From contig JBFWMN010000059.1 in the NCBI GenBank assembly GCA_050251555.1, positions 1-10,605 on the forward strand: a DNA stretch of 10,605 nt, written 5' to 3'. Below are positions 1 through 6,326 of the stretch, piece by piece. Numbering within the stretch: position 1 is the stretch's first letter; every line of letters starts with the position of its first letter. This DNA comes from UBA2137 sp050251555. Lineage in GTDB: Bacteria > Pseudomonadota > Alphaproteobacteria > Micavibrionales > Micavibrionaceae. The notes below the pieces were generated by a model, which did no database searches, was not told where the DNA came from, and saw only the letters and a list, made by a program, of their open reading frames with translations. The translations under genes and the position numbers were made by a program.

Positions 1-739
1 ATTTTTGCATCAGGACGATATTCTTCCTGACCTGATCCAACTTAACATTGGGGTCGATAGGCAGAACATCATCTTTTCCGCCCATAATGTGGGCCAACAA
101 AATCTGTCCACCCTCTTTGGGCCCTTTTTCCAGTAAGGTCGCGGCCTGCAGAAGGGAATCCTTGCTCAAGACACCCGCGGGGATCAGATGCAGACGCACA
201 CGACCGGCCTCTAACGCTCCCGACGTTTCCAGCCCGCGGATAAAGGCGTGGCAATGCGGGCATGAGGGGTCGATAATCGCATAAACAAGCGGCGCATTTT
301 CGTTACCCAGCTCCAAATAAGGAGCTTCTGCCATATCCGCCATTAATTTTGCCGACAGGCTATCCTTGGCAACAGGCGCAGCGGCCTTATCCTTAATTTC
401 AGCCTTATCAAGCATAAGCTCCTGTAGCTCAGGCGGCACATTCTGGACCATTCGTTCCAGTTGTTTTTCGGTGATCACTTCACCCTTTCTGTCCAACAAT
501 ACCCCGACGACATATGCCTCTTCGTTAGGTGTATTGTAAATGTATTGGGATTGCCCGTTGATAATCACCAGCCACCCTTGCAAGCCCTTATCATCACCCA
601 GATAGCGCACTTGCGCGCCGCTTTTGGCGAGCTGCTGGATGTAATAGGGGTAACGCGGCGCATCCTTTTCCTGCGCGAAGGCAGGAAAGGAGAGCAAGGA
701 CACCGAAAGAAGACAGGCAAATAGCTTAAAGACAGTCAT
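1..739 (-). CDS. DsbC/DsbG-like periplasmic thiol:disulfide protein (3' end outside window)
   Basis: I read this frame on the minus strand from an ATG at 739-737; it stays open to the window edge (about 246 codons), so the C-terminus is missing. Residues 1-22 form a signal peptide (basic start, hydrophobic core, AFA before Gln23). Residues of about 30-105 resemble the N-terminal dimerisation domain of DsbG/DsbC, including a stretch ending in DRKGE like the NEKGE region of DsbG. A thioredoxin-fold domain follows with a CPHC active site at Cys160 and Cys163 (bases 262-251). The family acts in the periplasm as disulfide isomerase, or protects single cysteines by reduction, and is usually recharged by DsbD. 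CPHC is the DsbA-type dipeptide; DsbC normally has CGYC and DsbG CPYC. The N-terminal domain nevertheless argues against a plain DsbA. The gene is divergent from lemA. The family is fairly sure, the precise subtype is not. Confidence 0.82.
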   Translation of the reverse strand, partial: MTVFKLFACLLSVSLLSFPAFAQEKDAPRYPYYIQQLAKSGAQVRYLGDDKGLQGWLVIINGQSQYIYNTPNEEAYVVGVLLDRKGEVITEKQLERMVQNVPPELQELMLDKAEIKDKAAAPVAKDSLSAKLMADMAEAPYLELGNENAPLVYAIIDPSCPHCHAFIRGLETSGALEAGRVRLHLIPAGVLSKDSLLQAATLLEKGPKEGGQILLAHIMGGKDDVLPIDPNVKLDQVRKNIVLMQK

Positions 740-899
740 GACCCCAACATCCTATAAGAAGTTCCGCCCAAACTAAAGAGCTGATTGCCATATTGAATCT
801 CTCTTTCAGTTTAACCGAGAAAGCGTTACTTTTTCCTTCAAATTGTTATAATTTATAAGAGTGTTTTCGTAATGACCTCCATAGAAGGGATGAGATGAA
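740..899. promoter_or_regulatory. Divergent promoter region between the DsbG-like gene and lemA
   Basis: This 160-bp AT-rich gap separates two divergent genes and must hold both promoters. For lemA there is a perfect TATAAT at 847-852, about 48 bases before the start, but no good -35 box; TTACTT at 826-831 lies only 15 bases upstream. A second weak -10 (TATAAG) is at 854-859. For the minus-strand gene, TATAGG (756-751) is a possible -10 without a recognisable -35, and a G-rich run (745-742) lies just before its ATG. I see no clear operator. Confidence 0.5.
883..889 (+). promoter_or_regulatory. Ribosome binding site of lemA with three staggered ATGs
   Basis: AGAAGGG is a good Shine-Dalgarno match. 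It is followed by ATG at 890, 895 and 900, five bases apart. Only the ATG at 900 opens the LemA frame. The other two are followed by one sense codon and then TGA (stops at 896-898 and 901-903). The gap from the site to the true start is 10 bases, slightly long. Confidence 0.55.
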
Positions 900-1463
900 A
901 TGAAACTGATTGTAATTTTACTGGTTCTGATCGGCTTGCCGCTTCTCATCGGAGTTGTGATATACAACCGTCTTGTGGCTTTACGCGAAACGCGCAAGAA
1001 CGCCTTTTCCGATATCGATGTCCAGCTCCAGCAGCGCTATGATCTTATTCCCAACCTGATTGAGACGGTCAAAGGCTACGCGAGCCACGAAAAAGAGATT
1101 TTGGAAAATATCACCAAAGCACGCGCCGGTATTTCGGCTGCAAAAGATGAAACATCTCGCTTGCAGGCGGAAGCCAAGATGGACCGCGCCTTAATGTCTT
1201 TGTTTGCCGTTGCTGAAAATTATCCTGATTTGAAGGCGGATGCGAATTTCCGCGCTTTGCAAGCCGAGCTTTCCGATATCGAGAACAAGATTGCCGCCGC
1301 ACGCCGTTACTTTAACAATGCCACGAACGAGCTCAACACTGCCGTTCAGCAATTTCCAGGCAATATCATTGCAGGTTTTTTCCATTTCGGGCAGGAAGGC
1401 TTCTATGAGATTGATGCGGATATCGCAGAACAGGTCCGCCAGCGCCCCGATGTTAAATTCTAG
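900..1463 (+). CDS. lemA: LemA family membrane protein
   Basis: The 187-residue product has the family's normal size and layout. Residues 3-22 form one N-terminal membrane segment. A helical body follows, beginning with the conserved YNRLVALRETRKNAFSDID region and then the QRYDLIPNLIETVKGYA core and a conserved ARAGI segment. LemA proteins have an outside N-terminus and a soluble helical bundle; their biochemical role is not well established. They are very often encoded beside HtpX-like M48 proteases or TPM-domain proteins, as here, which suggests a joint role in envelope quality control. The stop codon lies 9 bases before the start of the M48 protease gene, so the two are almost certainly co-transcribed. 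The start at 900 is chosen because the membrane segment begins immediately after it. Confidence 0.95.
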   Translation: MKLIVILLVLIGLPLLIGVVIYNRLVALRETRKNAFSDIDVQLQQRYDLIPNLIETVKGYASHEKEILENITKARAGISAAKDETSRLQAEAKMDRALMSLFAVAENYPDLKADANFRALQAELSDIENKIAAARRYFNNATNELNTAVQQFPGNIIAGFFHFGQEGFYEIDADIAEQVRQRPDVKF

Positions 1464-1472
1464 GATGAGCCA

Positions 1473-2519
1473 ATGGCACTGGCAGCTTCAGGCCTGAGAA
1501 CCCATATCTGGAATAACCAGTTTTATTCGGTTCTTTTGTTGTGCCTTTACCCGCTGATTATGCTTGGGCTACTCTGGTGTATCGGCGCGGCGCTCGGTGT
1601 TTTGACAACGCCTACGCCGAATGGCGCACATCTTCAAGCTATCGCTGTTCACGCGGGCAACAGCTTCTTCTTCAATTACTGGCCCCTTATGCTGACTGCC
1701 GTTGCCATCTGGTTCGTCATCTCTTTTTTCTGGAATACGAAAATGATGGCGTCACTTTCCCATGCCAAAGCGGTCACGCGGCAAGAAGAGCCCACCCTAT
1801 ACAATCTTCTTGAAAATCTCTGCATCGCAGTCGGGCAGAAAATGCCCCAGCTTTATGTGATCGAAAGCCCGGCTCTCAATGCATTTGCCAGTGGCATCAA
1901 TGATAAAACTTATGCCGTAACGGTTACGCGCGGCCTGCTTGAGACGCTGGATGAGGAGGAGCTTGAGGCCGTACTTGGGCATGAGCTTAGCCATATCCTC
2001 CATAAAGATGTACGGCTTTTAATGATTTGCGTCGTTTTTACAGGGCTGCTCGGCTTTACGGCGCAGTTTTTCTGGTCACAAATTCGCTATCGACTTTTTT
2101 GGGGAAATATAGGCTCAGAACGCAGACGTGGCGGTGATGCACGCATCATTTTGGTGATGCTCGTACTCGGCGCGATCCTATGGATCGGATATATGGCAAC
2201 CATTTTCACCCGCCTTGCAATCTCAAGACGGCGCGAATTCATGGCAGATGCGGGTGCCGTCACCCTTACCAAACGTCCCGAGGCCATGATGCGCGCCCTG
2301 ATGGCGATTTCAGGACACAGCGCCTTGCCTGCCGATGTTTCTGATGACGTGCGCATGATGTGCACGGATAACACGAAAGCGTTTCTTGGATTATTTCAGA
2401 CACACCCACCAGTTTCGGCGCGCCTTGCAGCGCTTTCGCAAATGTCAGGCGTGAGCATTGAATCTTTAACGCCTTCAAATACATTAGGAAATTCGCTGAA
2501 AAACCCTTGGTTAGAATAA
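1473..2519 (+). CDS. Membrane-bound M48 family zinc metalloprotease (HtpX-like)
   Basis: This 348-residue protein carries the M48 zinc site HELSH at residues 170-174 (His170 and His174 as ligands, Glu171 as general base) and the third ligand Glu255 in EFMADAGA, with Asp259 in its usual place. Hydrophobic segments lie at about 20-44, 68-88, 182-201 and 225-245, so the catalytic domain lies between and after membrane helices as in HtpX. It is longer than E. coli HtpX (about 290 residues) because of a longer N-terminal part, so I do not give the symbol htpX. The family degrades damaged or misfolded membrane proteins on the cytoplasmic side. An AGGA at 1462-1465, overlapping the lemA stop, is a suitable ribosome site for the ATG at 1473. 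An upstream ATG at 1465 opens only a 10-codon ORF in another frame. The gene forms an operon with lemA. Confidence 0.93.
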   Translation: MALAASGLRTHIWNNQFYSVLLLCLYPLIMLGLLWCIGAALGVLTTPTPNGAHLQAIAVHAGNSFFFNYWPLMLTAVAIWFVISFFWNTKMMASLSHAKAVTRQEEPTLYNLLENLCIAVGQKMPQLYVIESPALNAFASGINDKTYAVTVTRGLLETLDEEELEAVLGHELSHILHKDVRLLMICVVFTGLLGFTAQFFWSQIRYRLFWGNIGSERRRGGDARIILVMLVLGAILWIGYMATIFTRLAISRRREFMADAGAVTLTKRPEAMMRALMAISGHSALPADVSDDVRMMCTDNTKAFLGLFQTHPPVSARLAALSQMSGVSIESLTPSNTLGNSLKNPWLE

Positions 2520-2527
2520 TTGTTCTA
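2512..2527. repeat. 16-bp near-palindrome over the M48 protease stop codon (copy 1)
   Basis: The sequence TAGAATAATTGTTCTA has one mismatch to perfect dyad symmetry. It contains the last codon and the TAA stop of the M48 protease gene. It matches copy 2 at 2627-2642 at 15 of 16 positions. Its function is unknown; an AT-rich stem like this is too weak to be a typical intrinsic terminator. Confidence 0.6.
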
Positions 2528-2626
2528 TACTGATGAACCGACATAAAGCGCCCCTAATGACACACGTATAACGCGATCATTGGAAATATTATCCGATCTT
2601 TCTACATGATATTTTTTGAAGTTGAA

Positions 2627-2642
2627 TAGAATAATTATTCTA
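2627..2642. repeat. 16-bp perfect palindrome over the tlpA stop codon (copy 2)
   Basis: TAGAATAATTATTCTA is a perfect palindrome that contains the terminal GAA and TAA codons of the convergent thioredoxin gene. With copy 1 it brackets the intergenic space between the two convergent genes. It loosely resembles Fur-family or Irr-type operators, but a position over gene ends is not where such operators normally act. No U-run follows a GC-rich stem, so I do not call it a terminator. Confidence 0.6.
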
Positions 2643-3231
2643 CATTTGCTTTTTGCGGATGCAGACCCATTTTTTCAAAGGCCGCAATCATCTTTGGGCT
2701 GTTCCAGCTTGTGGTCCCGACGATTTTGCGAACAATCTTGCCATCGCGATCAATGATAATGGTTTCGGGCAATTGATAGGTGCGGAAAATATCGCGTGTT
2801 ACAGCGCCTTTTTCATCCCAAGCCATTGTAATATTTGGCATATCGATGCGCTCTTGGATATCCTCGGACATTTGCGATGTAAATTTATCAATCGCCTCAC
2901 GCTTTAAGTCATTGGATAAAAAGACAATCTGCAGATCGGGGCCGACAGACGCCGCAAGTTCCAGCATATCGGGAATTTCAGCAACACATGGCGGGCACCA
3001 TGATGCCCAAAAGTTCAAAAGAACGATCTTACCCTTATAATCCGCCAGTTTAAAAGGGGTTCCGTCCAACGTTTGCATTATCACGTCGGGTGTCGCCATG
3101 TCCATTTTCTTGGACTGACGGTCAATTGTGACGGGAACATCGCGCTCATGTCGCGAAAAGGTCGAGATGATAAAAGTCATTCCGACGCTGAACGCCATAA
3201 TGCCAAGCAGAATATAAAGGTTACGAAACAT
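2635..3231 (-). CDS. Membrane-anchored TlpA/ResA-type thioredoxin for cytochrome c maturation
   Basis: With the start at 3231 the protein has 198 residues. It has one N-terminal membrane anchor (about 4-23) and then a periplasmic thioredoxin fold. The active site is WCPPC, with Cys79 and Cys82, preceded by the FWASW context typical of TlpA/ResA/DsbE. A likely cis-proline is in YQLPETIIID. In system II, ResA (CcsX) reduces the CxxCH cysteines of apocytochrome c before haem attachment. The gene follows ccsA with only 4 bases between stop and start, which supports that role. An in-frame extension to 3375 exists but would overlap ccsA by about 140 bases, and the product would lose a clean N-terminal anchor, so I reject it. 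No CcdA or DsbD electron donor is encoded in this window. Confidence 0.9.
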   Translation of the reverse strand: MFRNLYILLGIMAFSVGMTFIISTFSRHERDVPVTIDRQSKKMDMATPDVIMQTLDGTPFKLADYKGKIVLLNFWASWCPPCVAEIPDMLELAASVGPDLQIVFLSNDLKREAIDKFTSQMSEDIQERIDMPNITMAWDEKGAVTRDIFRTYQLPETIIIDRDGKIVRKIVGTTSWNSPKMIAAFEKMGLHPQKANVE

Positions 3232-3235
3232 AGAC

Positions 3236-5098
3236 TTAGCCGAATATTTCTTGTTGGTTTTTGTTTTTGCGCACGATTTTGTGTGCCAGCAGAGCCAATA
3301 TAACGCATTGAAGCAAAATATAAAGACCAAGCCCTTGGGCCACGCCATCAATGAACCCGTAAGAATGGAGTCCAATACTCAAAAGATTGACACCAAACCA
3401 GCTCAGAGCCACAAAAATGCCCGTGACGGCAACACCGAAAATGAACGCCAAAGGCTTTAAATCCTTGCTGATCAGTCCATGCAAAAGCCAAATCAGCCAT
3501 AAAACAATCAGCAAAGCGCCGTTTTCCTTAGGATCCCAACCCCAGAAGCGTCCCCAGCTCTGATCTGCCCATATGCCGCCTAAAGCAGTGCCGACGCTCA
3601 TAAATAAAAGGGCAAAGCCTGCACTCAAACGGATCTCAGACAATCCGACAGAGAGCCTGTTACCCTTTGCAAAAGCTTGCTGGGCAAGGTTTACATGGGC
3701 AAGTGCCGCTGCCAGAAGGCACAATCCATAGCCGATTGTCACGCACAGCACGTGGGTTGCCAGCCAAAATTGTGTATTTAAGACCGCCTGAAGCACATTG
3801 AGGCCATGCTGGTCCGGAAGAGCGAAAAAGGAGAGCGCCAGCAGAAAAAGCCCTAAAAACGCCGCCAAAAGCCTGTAAAGATGCTTGCCTACCATATGGT
3901 CAAACAATGCGCCGCCCACACCGACAATTAAACTCGCAAACAAGACCGACTCATATAATGTTCCCACTGGCGGGCGTCCCAGAAGATAACAGCGCGCCGT
4001 AATTGCCAGCACCAAAACGGTCACAGCAGTATAAAAGCATATTTTAAACAATATATTAGCGTATTTTGCGCCCCTATTTTCTTTAAAGAGAACTGCGCAT
4101 AAGGCACATAAAAGCGAGGCCAAATACAAACCGAAGGCCCAACCGAACGGGATCAGCTTCATGTAAAGCGCCTCAATCTCAAGCTTAGCGCCAAGACCAT
4201 CCTTTTCCAAAAAGGGTGCGTACAGTGCTTTTAAATCATGGAGGCTGGCGGCAAAGGCGGAAGCATCGCCTGCAACGTAGTCTTTGCGTAATTTGGTCCA
4301 GGCATCAACAAAAGCGCCGTTTTCAGGGCTTCCACCGCCTCTGGTATATATTTCCCAAGGGGCAATCCAGCCTTGGTTATCAGTATCTAGCGAATTCGGA
4401 ATCACTTTAAAAAGCGTGTTGATTTCCCCTCCTTCGCGTATGACGGTCATAGAGGCCGCTGTCATAACGAGGCGCTGCTCTTCCTCGGTATACTGAGATG
4501 GGTCAGTGCCTTTAGTCTTGATAATGGCACGTACACGTGCCTCTAAATCCTGCATGGCAGGCAATAATTTTGTATAGTTTTCAACGGCTTCGCCATTATA
4601 GAAGGCTGCATCAAACGTAAAGCTGCGCAAGATCTGCGTATCCAGTGCCGTTTTTTCAAAAACATCGAGCAACCCCTTCTCCTGTGCAGTCAAAACCTTC
4701 TTTTGGGCTTTTTTCTGCAGAAGCTCCGGCAGATCCTTCATATTCTCTGCCAGATTTAACTCATCCAGACGGTACAAATGGCCTTTGCGCTGGGGCAAAT
4801 GCAGGGCGCGTCTTACCCCCTGATCGCCGATAAAAATGACGGGAATTTCGACGGCTTCCTGAGGCAGAAACAGACTTTTCATCAACCATTCCGCAGCAGA
4901 AAGGTCCCCGAGATTGCTTTTCCCCGAGAGCGTTTTCAGGGCATTGCGTGCAAAGCTCTCAATCGGCTGTATCCGACCGTCAGCTTGTATTGGCAGCGTT
5001 TCAACACCGCTTATATCCAGCTTTTCATTTGCCATAGCCGGACTGAATATCAGTAAATTTATGCAGCAAAGAACAAAGAGAAAGAGGGAACGCATCAT
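3236..5098 (-). CDS. ccsA: Cytochrome c biogenesis protein CcsA (ResC) with large N-terminal periplasmic domain
   Basis: The 620-residue product begins with a signal peptide (residues 1-23, cut after AMA). A soluble, presumably periplasmic region of nearly 290 residues follows, and then a polytopic CcsA domain from about 315. The domain shows the GRPPVGTLYES segment from residue 374, the tryptophan-rich haem-handling WWD motif at 515-522 (WGRFWGWD) followed by PKE, and candidate haem-ligand histidines His449, His540 and His578. CcsA and CcsB together export haem and join it to apocytochrome c outside the inner membrane. The ATG overlaps the ccsB stop as ATGA (5098-5095), a sign of translational coupling, and AAGGAAGG six bases upstream is a strong ribosome site. 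Plain CcsA proteins lack the N-terminal part; the family of this domain I do not recognise. Confidence 0.93.
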   Translation of the reverse strand: MMRSLFLFVLCCINLLIFSPAMANEKLDISGVETLPIQADGRIQPIESFARNALKTLSGKSNLGDLSAAEWLMKSLFLPQEAVEIPVIFIGDQGVRRALHLPQRKGHLYRLDELNLAENMKDLPELLQKKAQKKVLTAQEKGLLDVFEKTALDTQILRSFTFDAAFYNGEAVENYTKLLPAMQDLEARVRAIIKTKGTDPSQYTEEEQRLVMTAASMTVIREGGEINTLFKVIPNSLDTDNQGWIAPWEIYTRGGGSPENGAFVDAWTKLRKDYVAGDASAFAASLHDLKALYAPFLEKDGLGAKLEIEALYMKLIPFGWAFGLYLASLLCALCAVLFKENRGAKYANILFKICFYTAVTVLVLAITARCYLLGRPPVGTLYESVLFASLIVGVGGALFDHMVGKHLYRLLAAFLGLFLLALSFFALPDQHGLNVLQAVLNTQFWLATHVLCVTIGYGLCLLAAALAHVNLAQQAFAKGNRLSVGLSEIRLSAGFALLFMSVGTALGGIWADQSWGRFWGWDPKENGALLIVLWLIWLLHGLISKDLKPLAFIFGVAVTGIFVALSWFGVNLLSIGLHSYGFIDGVAQGLGLYILLQCVILALLAHKIVRKNKNQQEIFG

Positions 5099-6243
5099 GC
5101 TACACCTTCCTTAACACGGCGGGCGCGCATAAACACGTAAAGAATGAGGCCGAATGCAACAAGCCCTGTCCCGATATAGGGAAAATAGCGGCCGCGATTT
5201 TTAACCACCGTCAGCACACTTACGGATTCTCCGGCTTGGTTTTGAAAAAATGAACTTTGGTAGACTGTGTATAAGTCTGTGGATAAAGGCTCATTCATAG
5301 CGATATGTGCGGGATACAGCTCGTTTCCATATTTGACTTGTACGTCAGAGCTATAAGAACGCGCCATTTGCGTTCCGGGATAGTAAATGGCCTGAAAGTC
5401 AAGAAGTTCTAAGGAAAAAGGCAATATATGCATCTTTCGCTGAACAACCAAACTGTACCTGTCCTCGCCAATTTTCCATAGGGGCGGCTTGGGGAAAAAC
5501 AGAAATGTGACATAATTCCCTTCCACTTCAGAGTCAAGGCCCGAAATATGAAAAGACAAACCTTGCAGATTTTCTTCCGCTTTTAATGAGGCTTCCCCTT
5601 CAACAAGGGCCATCTTGGCAGACGGGCCGCGCCACTCCCCTGTCGCACCCTGATTGCCTGCCTCATCACGTAAAATGACCTGACAGGAACGGCATAGATT
5701 AATAACACTGACATCGAAAGGGGCCTTGCCCTCAAAAAGCGTTGCGCCCGCCTTCAAATCCTCAAAGGGGATTTCTGCAAGCGGCAGATCGTTCTTCAAT
5801 AAGACCAGTTCGCTTTCAAAATAGTCGGACGCTTCACTAACCTCTTCACCCGGAGGTAAAGTCATAGCCCATTCCTCCCGCGAGACATTTGAAATCAGCC
5901 CGCCCATCAGCATAACAAGCACACCCAGATGCGCCAGATGAATACCGATCCGCGCCTTGCTCCACTCGCTGTCCAATAAAAATTTGGCGGCAAGATTAAT
6001 GAAAAGAAGCGCGCAAATCAGAATGCCGCCCGGCAGCGGGATGGGGCCGAGCATAAAGAAAAGAGATCCGAAAAATTTATGCTGGGCGGCATATAAGCCA
6101 AGTTTGGTTTGCTCCAGCGTCCCGATTATCAGGAGAAGCATCAGATAAGGCAGTGTCCAAAACAGCAAAGCAGGACTCACCAGCATGCCCTTTAAGCGTG
6201 CCGTCCATCCTGCTTTCTCACTCTGGTTGTTTCTATCCTGCAT
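5095..6243 (-). CDS. ccsB: Cytochrome c biogenesis protein CcsB (ResB/Ccs1 family)
   Basis: From the ATG at 6243 the protein has 382 residues. Three membrane segments near the N-terminus (about 25-45, 60-88 and 98-120) include the ResB signature HLAHLG (His102 and His105). A periplasmic domain of over 200 residues follows, and a last membrane helix lies near the C-terminus with a basic tail. This is the ResB topology: the protein presents apocytochrome c to the CcsA haem site. The periplasmic domain contains a CxxC pair, Cys184 and Cys187. The frame is open upstream to an ATG at 6339, but that start would run into uup; the ATG at 6184-6186 is another candidate. I prefer 6243 because a good promoter lies immediately before it. 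ccsB is the first gene of ccsB-ccsA-tlpA. Confidence 0.88.
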   Translation of the reverse strand: MQDRNNQSEKAGWTARLKGMLVSPALLFWTLPYLMLLLIIGTLEQTKLGLYAAQHKFFGSLFFMLGPIPLPGGILICALLFINLAAKFLLDSEWSKARIGIHLAHLGVLVMLMGGLISNVSREEWAMTLPPGEEVSEASDYFESELVLLKNDLPLAEIPFEDLKAGATLFEGKAPFDVSVINLCRSCQVILRDEAGNQGATGEWRGPSAKMALVEGEASLKAEENLQGLSFHISGLDSEVEGNYVTFLFFPKPPLWKIGEDRYSLVVQRKMHILPFSLELLDFQAIYYPGTQMARSYSSDVQVKYGNELYPAHIAMNEPLSTDLYTVYQSSFFQNQAGESVSVLTVVKNRGRYFPYIGTGLVAFGLILYVFMRARRVKEGVA

Positions 6244-6255
6244 CAGTCGAGGCGG

Positions 6256-6284
6256 ACTATAAAAACTTAATCGCAAAGCCACAA
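6256..6284 (-). promoter_or_regulatory. Predicted promoter of the ccsB-ccsA-tlpA operon (near-leaderless)
   Basis: On the minus strand, TTGTGG (6284-6279) is followed after 17 bases by TATAGT (6261-6256). Transcription would start near 6249, only about six bases before the ccsB ATG at 6243. That leaves no room for a Shine-Dalgarno site, and none is seen. The -10 matches the sigma-70 consensus at 5 of 6 positions; the -35 is weaker. Confidence 0.5.
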
Positions 6285-6289
6285 GAGCT

Positions 6290-6318
6290 TTGCATGCGTC
6301 CGCCGATAAAGCTATATA
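6290..6318 (+). promoter_or_regulatory. Predicted promoter of uup (near-leaderless)
   Basis: TTGCAT (6290-6295) and TATATA (6313-6318) are separated by 17 bases. The expected transcription start, near 6325, is about two bases before the uup ATG at 6327, so the message would be leaderless or nearly so. No Shine-Dalgarno sequence precedes that ATG. Its -35 box lies five bases from the -35 of the divergent ccsB promoter. Confidence 0.5.
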
Positions 6319-6326
6319 AGCATGCC

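Noticed and set aside
461..724. Plus-strand ORF of 87 codons
   Set aside because: It is the complement of the DsbG-like gene, whose signal peptide and CPHC site show that the minus strand codes here.
1465..1497. Ten-codon ORF starting one base after the lemA stop
   Set aside because: Its ATG overlaps the ribosome site of the M48 protease gene and the product is a meaningless peptide. It is most likely a chance ATG.
2528..2626. Intrinsic terminator between the convergent genes
   Set aside because: I found no GC-rich hairpin followed by a T-run on either strand; only the AT-rich palindromes at the two gene ends are present.
3232..3375. Longer start for the TlpA/ResA-type protein
   Set aside because: It would overlap the conserved end of ccsA by about 140 bases. 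The start at 3231 gives a clean membrane anchor and a normal 4-base operon spacing.
6153..6326. In-frame N-terminal extension of uup upstream of 6327
   Set aside because: The 58 extra residues have no ABC-F similarity, lie on top of the ccsB start and its promoter, and the family's N-terminus matches a start at 6327.
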